Made by a program: the position numbers and the translations under genes. Positions 1 to 6,086 of a DNA stretch of 6,677 nucleotides are shown here, one piece after another (position 1 is the first letter of the stretch; the number at the start of each line of letters is the position of its first letter). The DNA comes from Bacteroidota bacterium. GTDB taxonomy: Bacteria > Bacteroidota > Bacteroidia > J057. The stretch is from the NCBI GenBank assembly GCA_004292985.1, contig RDXT01000663.1, positions 1 through 6,677 on the forward strand, given 5' to 3'. Below the pieces are notes generated by a model that saw only the letters and a list, made by a program, of their open reading frames with translations, did no database searches and had not been told where the DNA came from.

Positions 1-2724
1 TTGTATCCTGAAAATGTGGCTTTGTTCTCTTCTGCCCTCGACGCTACAGACCACAAGCTGGTGAAACTAATCTCTGAGATCAACCCGCGCGAAATTGTAA
101 AGCGCTTCAAGGGCAATCCCCGCGACGAATTTGGCTTTTTCCAGACCCGCTTCAAGCCGCTCCAGGAGACCATCGAGCGCATTATCCAGAGTGGTATGGC
201 AGAGGTGCTGCCTCTGTTGCCGGGCCGCCCGGTGTTTGAAATGGGTAACGATTCTTATCCGGCCCGCAGACAGATCGAGGTATTGAGTGAAAAAGCCAGT
301 GTTATTTTTCACTTTAAACGAAACGAAAAATTTACCCGCTATTATCCCACAGTCAAACTCAGGGGCGAGCTGATAGACTTCCGGGCGCGGGGCGCGATTA
401 TCTTTTGCTCACATCCGGCCTGGATGCTCTGCGACGGAGAGCTGTTTCGCTTTGAGCCGGATGTCGAAGGCAGCAAACTCAAGCCCTTTTTGTCCAAAGA
501 GTTTATTTTTATTGACAAGGATAAAGAGGACGAATACTATAAAAAGTTTGTGCTGTCCATTGTCGAAAAGTACGCCGTTTTCGCACGGGGCTTCGACATT
601 GTAGCTGTGCGCGAGCAGCCGCGTTTTTTTCTGGAAGTGCTTGAGCATGACAAACATACGCTCTCTATTGGCCGCAAGGTGCAGTATGGCGACTTTATGA
701 TCCCGCTCGAAGAAAAGCGCAATGGCCGTTACAAAGCCCTGATGCGCAAAGAAGGGGATGACTTCACTTTTTTTAAGGTGGAGCGGCATGTGGAGGAAGA
801 ACAGCGTGTGCGGGCCATTCTCGATGGGATCAAGCCCAATGATGGCCTGCTGGGTTGGGAAAGTGTGGAAAAAGAAGCCTGCCTCCAGTGGATCGCCCAG
901 CACAATACGGAGCTGTATGATGCGGGTATCGAAATCCTCCAGGAGGGCGAGCATTATAAAATTAACCTGACGCGGCCTGAAATCACCATGCACATGGAGG
1001 AGGCCGGGGACTGGTTCGACATCCGCGCGGTGGTGCGCATCGGCAATTTTGAAATCCCCTTTGTGCAGTTCCGCAACCACATCCTCCGCAACAAGCGCGA
1101 ATACCAGTTGCCCGACGGCACCATTGCCATTTTGCCCGAACAATGGTTCTCCGACTACCGCCACCTGCTCGAAATCTCCGAGCCTACGGGTGAGCACTCC
1201 TTCCGGATCCGCCGCTACCAGGCGCCGCTGCTGTATTTTCCTTCGCAGAACAATGGCCGCTTCCGGATGCAGGAGGCTGTGCAGCACCTGGAGCATGTGC
1301 CCCATGTAGATCCGCCGCAGCACCTCAAAGCCACCCTTCGCAACTACCAGCAACAGGGTTATAACTGGCTGTACTTCATGAAAAATCTCGACATGGGCTG
1401 TATTCTGGCCGATGATATGGGATTGGGAAAAACGCTGCAAACCCTGGCTTTGCTTCAGAAAGAGCTGGAAAATGGCGTAAAACAGCCTTCGATGATTGTG
1501 ATGCCTACCTCGCTGATCCACAACTGGCGGAATGAGGCACATAAATTTGCTCCCATGCTGCGGGTACATTGCCACACGGGCATCTCGCGCACCCGCGACG
1601 TTTCGTATTTTCAGCAGTTTGATATTGTGCTGACCACCTACGGTATTGTGCGGCAGGATGTGGAGATGCTGGCACAGTTTCCGTTTCACTACGTGATCCT
1701 GGACGAAAGCCAGATGATCAAAAACCCGGAGTCGAAAACGGCCCACGCCGTGCGTAAACTGGTGAGCCGCCACCGCCTTTCGCTCACCGGTACGCCCATC
1801 GAAAACACCGTCATGGACATCTGGTCTCAGATGACTTTTTTGAATCCCGGTTTGCTGGGGAGTGAAAATTTCTTCCGCACCTTCTATGTGCAGCCGATCG
1901 AAAAAGACAAGGACGCCCGCCGCACGGCCAAACTCCGCCGCATTATTTATCCCTTTATCCTGCGCCGCCGCAAGCACCAGGTAGAGCAGGACCTGCCGCC
2001 ACGCGTAGAAAACCTCCATTACTGCGAGATGACAGAAGAGCAGGGCACTTTTTACGAAGAGACCCGCTCCAGCTACCGCAACTACCTGATGGAGCTGATC
2101 AACACAGGCGCGTGGAAAAAGAATAAACTGAACATCCTCACCGGCCTCCAGAAGCTCCGCCAGATTGCCATTCACCCCCGGATGATCGAACGCGAGCAAT
2201 TTTCCATAGAACAATCGGGCAAATACCAGGAAGTGCGCCGTCTGTTGAAGCAAATTATTGATACCAAACGATCCAAAGTATTGGTATTCAGCCAGTTTGT
2301 GAAAATGCTGGAGATCATTTCAGAAGACCTGAAGGCCGAAGGGATTCGCTTTAACTACCTCGACGGATCGACCCGCGACCGACAGGAGCAGGTGGACAGC
2401 TTCCAGAAAGACAAGGACATACAGGTGTTTCTCATCAGCCTCAAGGCGGGTGGGGTAGGACTGAACCTTACAGCGGCTGACTATGTATTTATCCTCGACC
2501 CCTGGTGGAATCCGGCGGTCGAAAACCAGGCCATTGACCGCTCGCACCGCATCGGGCAGAAGCGAACCGTGTTTTTCTATAAATTTATCACCAAAGACAG
2601 CATCGAGGAGAAAATCCTGAGCCTTCAGCGCACCAAAGCCCAGCTTTCGGAGGACATCATTACGGTGGAAGAAGATATGTACAAATCGCTCGATGTAAAG
2701 GACCTCGAAGAGCTGCTCCAGTAA
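1..2724 (+). CDS. SNF2-family DEAD/DEAH-box helicase, 5' end outside window
   Basis: This is an ATP-driven double-stranded DNA translocase of helicase superfamily 2, SNF2/Rad54-like group. The whole ATPase core is visible, numbering residues from base 1. Motif I is DDMGLGKT at 471-478 with the ATP-binding Lys477, and motif Ia is MPTSLIHNW at 501-509. Motif II is DESQ at 568-571 and motif III is LTGTPIEN at 595-602. The basic linker FILRRRK is at 652-658. The second lobe has VLVFSQF (760-766), LDGST (787-791), KAGGVGLNLT (815-824) and DPWWNPAVENQAIDRSHRIGQ, whose arginine finger region ends near 853. Residues 1 to about 440 precede the core and match no domain I can name. The frame is open at base 1 and its first codon is TTG, so this is probably Leu inside a longer protein and not the true start. 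The gene ends in TAA at 2722. The cellular role (transcription recycling, repair or other) cannot be assigned from sequence. Helicase assignment is very secure. Confidence 0.96.
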   Translation: MYPENVALFSSALDATDHKLVKLISEINPREIVKRFKGNPRDEFGFFQTRFKPLQETIERIIQSGMAEVLPLLPGRPVFEMGNDSYPARRQIEVLSEKASVIFHFKRNEKFTRYYPTVKLRGELIDFRARGAIIFCSHPAWMLCDGELFRFEPDVEGSKLKPFLSKEFIFIDKDKEDEYYKKFVLSIVEKYAVFARGFDIVAVREQPRFFLEVLEHDKHTLSIGRKVQYGDFMIPLEEKRNGRYKALMRKEGDDFTFFKVERHVEEEQRVRAILDGIKPNDGLLGWESVEKEACLQWIAQHNTELYDAGIEILQEGEHYKINLTRPEITMHMEEAGDWFDIRAVVRIGNFEIPFVQFRNHILRNKREYQLPDGTIAILPEQWFSDYRHLLEISEPTGEHSFRIRRYQAPLLYFPSQNNGRFRMQEAVQHLEHVPHVDPPQHLKATLRNYQQQGYNWLYFMKNLDMGCILADDMGLGKTLQTLALLQKELENGVKQPSMIVMPTSLIHNWRNEAHKFAPMLRVHCHTGISRTRDVSYFQQFDIVLTTYGIVRQDVEMLAQFPFHYVILDESQMIKNPESKTAHAVRKLVSRHRLSLTGTPIENTVMDIWSQMTFLNPGLLGSENFFRTFYVQPIEKDKDARRTAKLRRIIYPFILRRRKHQVEQDLPPRVENLHYCEMTEEQGTFYEETRSSYRNYLMELINTGAWKKNKLNILTGLQKLRQIAIHPRMIEREQFSIEQSGKYQEVRRLLKQIIDTKRSKVLVFSQFVKMLEIISEDLKAEGIRFNYLDGSTRDRQEQVDSFQKDKDIQVFLISLKAGGVGLNLTAADYVFILDPWWNPAVENQAIDRSHRIGQKRTVFFYKFITKDSIEEKILSLQRTKAQLSEDIITVEEDMYKSLDVKDLEELLQ

Positions 2725-2761
2725 GAATTGCACAAGCCGGATGCGGATTTCTGCTGTTGAA

Positions 2762-2778
2762 ATATGGTGAACCCATAT
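2762..2778. other. Short inverted repeat between helicase and fbaA
   Basis: ATATGG and CCATAT form a perfect 6-bp stem around a 5-base loop, 37 bases after the helicase stop. A run of five T begins about 10 bases further on (2789-2793), too far away for a standard intrinsic terminator. It could be a weak terminator, an operator for fbaA or chance. The sequence does not decide between them. Confidence 0.2.
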
Positions 2779-2786
2779 ATCTTCTC

Positions 2787-2794
2787 TATTTTTG
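2787..2794 (+). promoter_or_regulatory. Candidate Bacteroidota -7 promoter element for fbaA
   Basis: TATTTTTG matches the Bacteroidota -7 consensus TANNTTTG exactly and lies 38 bases before the fbaA start codon. That would give a leader of roughly 30 bases. No good TTG -33 element sits at the expected distance. The nearest TTG, at 2757-2759, is about 27 bases upstream of the motif, which is too far. A short degenerate motif such as this arises by chance fairly often. Confidence 0.35.
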
Positions 2795-2832
2795 CTGCGC
2801 CGCCCCCGGCATCACCTTAATGCCTATTTTCC

Positions 2833-3915
2833 ATGTCGTCTATCAATCGCAAATTTCGTCCGGGTGTTCTGCATGGCAGTGAAGTGCAGGACCTGCTTAA
2901 TTTTGCCAATGAGAAAAACTTTGCGCTCCCTGCCGTGAATGTGGTGGGCACCAATACCGTAAATGCGGTGCTGGAAACTGCAAAAGAAGCCAACTCCCCT
3001 GTGATCATCCAGTTTTCGCATGGCGGTTCGATTTTTTATGCCGGTAAAGGCCTTTCCAACGAAAATCAGCAGGCAGCCATTCTGGGGGCAGTTTCCGGCG
3101 CTCACCATGTGCATCTGCTTGCCGAAGCCTATGGCGTAACGGTCATTCTCCACACCGACCACGCAGCCAAAGGTCTCCTGCCCTGGATAGATGGTCTGCT
3201 GACCCACGGTGAAAAATATTATGAGCAAACGGGCCGCCCGCTGTATAGCTCACACATGCTGGACCTCTCCGAGGAGCCGCTCCATGAAAACCTTGAGATT
3301 TCGGCCTCCTATTTCCGCCGGATGAATGCGATCGGGATGGCCATCGAAATCGAGTTGGGTGTTACCGGCGGTGAGGAAGATGGCGTGGACAACAGCGGCG
3401 TGGACAGCTCCCGCCTCTATACACAGCCCTCCGAAGTGGCCTATGCCTACGAAACCCTCAAGGCTGTGGGTGAGCGCTTTACCATCGCGGCGGCTTTCGG
3501 TAACGTACACGGCGTGTACAGCCCCGGAAACGTAAAACTCCAGCCCGTGATCCTGAAAAATTCTCAGGACTATATTCAGGAAAAATACCACACAGGCGCC
3601 AACCCTATTAACTTCGTGTTCCACGGCGGCTCCGGCTCTTCCCGCGAAGAAATCCGCGAGGCCATCGAGTATGGCGCTGTGAAAATGAACATAGACACTG
3701 ACCAGCAGTGGGCCTTCTGGAGCGGTATCCGCGACTACGAAGCCAAAAACCACGCCTACCTCCAGTCCCAGCTCGGAAACCCCGAAGGACCTGAGAAGCC
3801 TAACAAGAAATTCTACGATCCCCGCCAGTGGCTGCGCGAAGGTGAAAAATCCTTTATCAAACGCCTCCGGGCTGCTTTCGAAGACCTGAATGCGATTGGC
3901 GTACAAGGTCTCTGA
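2833..3915 (+). CDS. fbaA: Class II fructose-bisphosphate aldolase
   Basis: This zinc-dependent cytoplasmic aldolase interconverts fructose 1,6-bisphosphate with dihydroxyacetone phosphate and glyceraldehyde 3-phosphate in glycolysis and gluconeogenesis. At 360 residues it is almost exactly the length of E. coli FbaA, and the key residues fall at the same numbers. They are catalytic Asp109 and zinc ligand His110 in HTDH, Glu174 in IEIEL, Glu181/Glu182 on the mobile loop after GVTGG, zinc ligands His226 (GNVHG) and His264 (VFHGGSGS), and Asn286 in KMNIDTD. The long loop around 180-195 and the C-terminal extension (from about 315) mark it as the class IIA type. The ATG at 2833 gives the family's normal N terminus (MSSINRKFRPGV), with no Shine-Dalgarno sequence upstream, as is usual in Bacteroidota. 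It is followed by a strong terminator, so it is probably transcribed on its own. Nothing looks broken or unusual. Confidence 0.98.
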   Translation: MSSINRKFRPGVLHGSEVQDLLNFANEKNFALPAVNVVGTNTVNAVLETAKEANSPVIIQFSHGGSIFYAGKGLSNENQQAAILGAVSGAHHVHLLAEAYGVTVILHTDHAAKGLLPWIDGLLTHGEKYYEQTGRPLYSSHMLDLSEEPLHENLEISASYFRRMNAIGMAIEIELGVTGGEEDGVDNSGVDSSRLYTQPSEVAYAYETLKAVGERFTIAAAFGNVHGVYSPGNVKLQPVILKNSQDYIQEKYHTGANPINFVFHGGSGSSREEIREAIEYGAVKMNIDTDQQWAFWSGIRDYEAKNHAYLQSQLGNPEGPEKPNKKFYDPRQWLREGEKSFIKRLRAAFEDLNAIGVQGL

Positions 3916-3938
3916 TCTTTGCACGTTTATACCTTCAT

Positions 3939-3974
3939 ACTGAGTCTGGTTCGTGTAGCCAGACTCAGTTTTTT
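3939..3974 (+). terminator. Intrinsic terminator after fbaA
   Basis: ACTGAGTCTGG (3939-3949) and CCAGACTCAGT (3959-3969) are perfect reverse complements. They form an 11-bp stem around a 9-base loop and run straight into six T (3969-3974). It begins 23 bases after the fbaA stop. There is no A run on the left flank, so it should act only on plus-strand transcripts. It ends 12 bases before the next start codon. Confidence 0.92.
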
Positions 3975-3986
3975 ACCGCTGATCTT

Positions 3987-5621
3987 ATGCCTATGTCCCG
4001 GCTTCTCTTTAGCTGCGCCCTGCTCCTGCTGCCTTTGCTTGCCAGACCCCAGCTTCCGGCCCTGATTACCCCTGAACTGGAGTTTGGGGTGGTGAATGAA
4101 CTTACGCCGGATAGCCTGACTATCAAGCTTTTCCACGCCGGGACAGATACGATCCGGGTGAAGGAGGTGCTGCGTTTCGGGCCGTATGGAACCCTGCCAT
4201 TTACGGTGGCATTGGGAGACAGCCTGGTTTTGCCGGGAGATACCACCCGCTTTTGGGTCATTTTTTCCCCTCAGCATAATATCCGCCACGAAAGCGAGCT
4301 TATTTTACGCACAGACTCGCACCGGGGTAGCCTTCGCATCCATGTGGGCGGGCAGGGGAGGTACAGCAAAACCTATTACAGCACGACCGAAAATCTCAGC
4401 GAAGAAGCCCTCAAAACGGCCCTCAAACAGCGTCTGGCACAGGGATATATTTCCCTCAGCTACAATTTTGCGCGGGATGAGATGTTTATGGAGGTGGATA
4501 ATGAAAAAATAAATGGCCAGGGGGCTACGGTAAATAAACTCACCTGCGTTTATACCGGGCAGATCATCACCGGATTTTCCGACCGGACCACTGCCCAGAA
4601 CCTCGGATTTAACACCGAACACACCTTTCCGCAGAGCCTCTTCAACCAGGACCTGCCAATGCGTTCCGATCTGTTTCACCTCTTTCCTGTAACCGAGAGC
4701 TCCAACAGCGTGCGCTCAAACTACCCTTTTGCCGTAGTGAATAACCCAAGTTGGCAGGTAGGCGGTTCGGAACTGGGGAACGGCACCTTTGAGCCGCGCG
4801 ACGTGCACAAGGGCAATGCCGCCCGCGCCATGATGTATTTTGTTATTCGATATCAGGACTATGGTGGATTTTTTGCGCCGCAGGAGGCCATTTTGCGCCA
4901 GTGGCACAAGACCTTTTTGCCCACGACCGTAGATAAAGCCCGCAATGAGGCCATTCTCCTCCGGCAGGGCAACCGCAACCCCTTCATTGACTATCCCCAG
5001 TTTGTTGACCGGATACACAGCATCGCAACCAGCTCTGTGGCGCCCCAGATCAGCGCACATTTAATCAGTGAATACAGTGCCGATTACGGAGTAGTACGCG
5101 CTGGCGAAGCCACCGTCTATCAGATTGCCATCGCCAACAAAGGAACTACGCCTCTGACGCTGAATCAGTTTACCCTCAGCGACCCGCGTCTGAGCCTGCC
5201 GGGCATCACCAGCATCACCCTCGATCCGGGGTATGGCGCTACGCTGCCGCTTACCTTGCTGGCCCCTGCAGCAGATACGATTGCTGCGACGCTTCAGTTT
5301 GAGAGCACGGCAGCCGGGGCTATCCAGCAGATTCAGATCAGTGCCCGCGTGCGGGGAACCGATGCCGTGGAAGATAACCAGTTGAATGACAATATCTTGC
5401 AGATATACCCTAATCCTGCAGGTGCGTTTGCAGAGCTGCGCTGGCGGGGCACTCCGACGGGCTTCCGGCAGGTAGAGCTGTTTGATATTTCGGGTAAAAG
5501 AGTGCAAGAGCCGCTCCGCTGGAATACGCAGGAAACACTCCGGCTCTCACTTGAAGGGCTGCCAGCGGGTGTATACATAGTGAAAGCAGGAGCGCAAAAA
5601 GTGCGGTTGATGGTGGAGTAA
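3987..5621 (+). CDS. Secreted endonuclease I family protein with Ig-like domains and T9SS sorting domain
   Basis: This is probably an extracellular, metal-dependent, non-specific DNase/RNase of the EndA/Vvn (endonuclease I, beta-beta-alpha-metal) family, used for scavenging nucleic acid. Residues 1 to about 22 are a signal peptide: basic start, then a Leu-rich core (ALLLLPLLA). Residues 27-124 look like an ASPM/SPD-2/Hydin-type Ig-like domain. The nuclease spans about 130-347. It has NTEHTFPQS (209-217, with the Glu-His catalytic and metal pair at 211-212), DLFHLFPV (228-235), NSVRSNYPF (240-248, probably including the metal-binding Asn), FEPRDVHKGNAARAMMY (268-284) and QGNRNPFID (327-335). 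A second Ig-like domain covers about 358-457. Residues 471-544 form a T9SS type A sorting domain with IYPNP, VELFDISGK and LPAGVYIVK. The protein should therefore cross the inner membrane by Sec and the outer membrane by the type IX system, with tail removal. Initiation at 3987 or at the second ATG (3993) is equally plausible, and either preserves the signal peptide. The terminator just upstream leaves no visible promoter. The family call is secure. The Ig-like calls are by fold pattern and less so. Confidence 0.93.
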   Translation: MPMSRLLFSCALLLLPLLARPQLPALITPELEFGVVNELTPDSLTIKLFHAGTDTIRVKEVLRFGPYGTLPFTVALGDSLVLPGDTTRFWVIFSPQHNIRHESELILRTDSHRGSLRIHVGGQGRYSKTYYSTTENLSEEALKTALKQRLAQGYISLSYNFARDEMFMEVDNEKINGQGATVNKLTCVYTGQIITGFSDRTTAQNLGFNTEHTFPQSLFNQDLPMRSDLFHLFPVTESSNSVRSNYPFAVVNNPSWQVGGSELGNGTFEPRDVHKGNAARAMMYFVIRYQDYGGFFAPQEAILRQWHKTFLPTTVDKARNEAILLRQGNRNPFIDYPQFVDRIHSIATSSVAPQISAHLISEYSADYGVVRAGEATVYQIAIANKGTTPLTLNQFTLSDPRLSLPGITSITLDPGYGATLPLTLLAPAADTIAATLQFESTAAGAIQQIQISARVRGTDAVEDNQLNDNILQIYPNPAGAFAELRWRGTPTGFRQVELFDISGKRVQEPLRWNTQETLRLSLEGLPAGVYIVKAGAQKVRLMVE

Positions 5622-5634
5622 AGGCCACGCAGCT

Positions 5635-5671
5635 CTTCTTAGTGTATCTGAGTGAACTTACCTTCTTAGTG
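5635..5671. repeat. Pair of 10-base direct repeats in the convergent gap
   Basis: CTTCTTAGTG occurs at 5635-5644 and again at 5662-5671, 27 bases start to start. Both copies lie inside the 54-base gap between the convergent endonuclease and nucleotidyltransferase genes. No convincing hairpin terminator is visible in this gap. The repeat is short and could be chance or a relic of a small duplication. Confidence 0.3.
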
Positions 5672-5675
5672 GTAT

Positions 5676-6005
5676 TTAACACTCATAAATCAACTGTTTA
5701 CTGGCTTCTATTTCTGCTTTCAGGTAGGGATTCTTAAAATTCCGGTATTCAATTAAATCGACTTCCCGCTGGAACAAGGCTTCCAGTTTATCCCATATTC
5801 CCCATAAATTACTTAGGTATATTTCATCCGGAATATCATTTTCCCACTCATAAAGCAGGTCTATATCGGAGTTTTCCTTAAAATCTGACCGCAACACGGA
5901 GCCAAATGCCCATAAATGCCGGACACGGTGCTGCCTGCAAAGATCAGCAATCGCTGCAAGATGGTTTTGCAACAAAGGGGAGCTTATGGGAGCCGGAATA
6001 TTCAT
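5676..6005 (-). CDS. MNT-type minimal nucleotidyltransferase without HEPN partner
   Basis: This small (109 residues) protein belongs to the MNT branch of the DNA polymerase beta-like nucleotidyltransferases. FGS at 34-36 followed by SDID at 46-49 fits the GSX10DXD active site exactly (Gly35-Ser36, Asp47, Asp49). A third acidic residue, Asp83 in REVDLIEY, completes the metal-binding set. The C-terminal KNPYLKAEIE...KQLIY pattern is typical of small Bacteroidota members. In HEPN/MNT toxin-antitoxin pairs such as HepT/MntA, the MNT protein transfers AMP to the HEPN ribonuclease and inactivates it. No HEPN gene lies on either side here: 54 bases downstream is the convergent endonuclease, and 81 bases upstream is a divergent nuclease gene. 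The ATG at 6003-6005 is chosen because the frame upstream runs antisense to the conserved nuclease gene, and the family motif sits at its usual distance from this Met. Base composition is lower in G+C than the neighbours (131 of 300 bases, 44%, over 5701-6000, against 57% in sample 60-base stretches of the helicase and fbaA). This suggests transfer. Substrate unknown. Confidence 0.9.
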   Translation of the reverse strand: MNIPAPISSPLLQNHLAAIADLCRQHRVRHLWAFGSVLRSDFKENSDIDLLYEWENDIPDEIYLSNLWGIWDKLEALFQREVDLIEYRNFKNPYLKAEIEASKQLIYEC

Positions 6006-6018
6006 CCTGACTAATATA

Positions 6019-6026
6019 CGAACATA
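6019..6026 (-). promoter_or_regulatory. Weak -7 element candidate for the nucleotidyltransferase
   Basis: On the minus strand this reads TATGTTCG, one mismatch from TANNTTTG, 13 bases before the start codon. No TTG element is found at the expected upstream distance. Chance is a real possibility. Confidence 0.2.
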
Positions 6027-6052
6027 TTCTCTCAATGTGTCACAGAAGCGTT

Positions 6053-6060
6053 TATATTTG
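6053..6060 (+). promoter_or_regulatory. Candidate Bacteroidota -7 element for the SNase-like gene
   Basis: TATATTTG is an exact match to TANNTTTG and ends 26 bases before the ATG at 6087, predicting a short leader of about 20 bases. The -33 position lacks a clean TTG. Its location in a divergent intergenic region makes it more credible than a random match. Confidence 0.45.
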
Positions 6061-6086
6061 TTGTTCCACCTGCAAAAACGCCCCGT

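Larger units (their letters stand above)
6006..6086. promoter_or_regulatory. Divergent promoter region between nucleotidyltransferase and nuclease genes
   Basis: These 81 AT-rich bases separate two start codons facing away from each other, so promoters for both genes should lie here and could interact. There is one clear -7 candidate for the plus-strand gene (6053-6060) and one imperfect candidate for the minus-strand gene (6019-6026). No strong palindromic operator is visible. Confidence 0.55.

Noticed and set aside
409..2253. Long (614-codon) open frame on the minus strand inside the helicase gene
   Set aside because: It lies wholly antisense to a conserved helicase whose motifs are unambiguous, and its translation shows no recognisable motif. 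It is a by-product of the G+C-rich codon use of the sense gene.
2757..2784. TTG at 2757 with TATATCTT at 2777 as a full promoter for fbaA
   Set aside because: The spacing (17 bases) is close to acceptable, but the -7 half departs from TANNTTTG at two positions. The exact match at 2787-2794 is preferred, though also unproven.
3250..3924. 224-codon minus-strand frame opposite fbaA
   Set aside because: It is fully antisense to the aldolase, whose residues are conserved to the position. No motif is seen.
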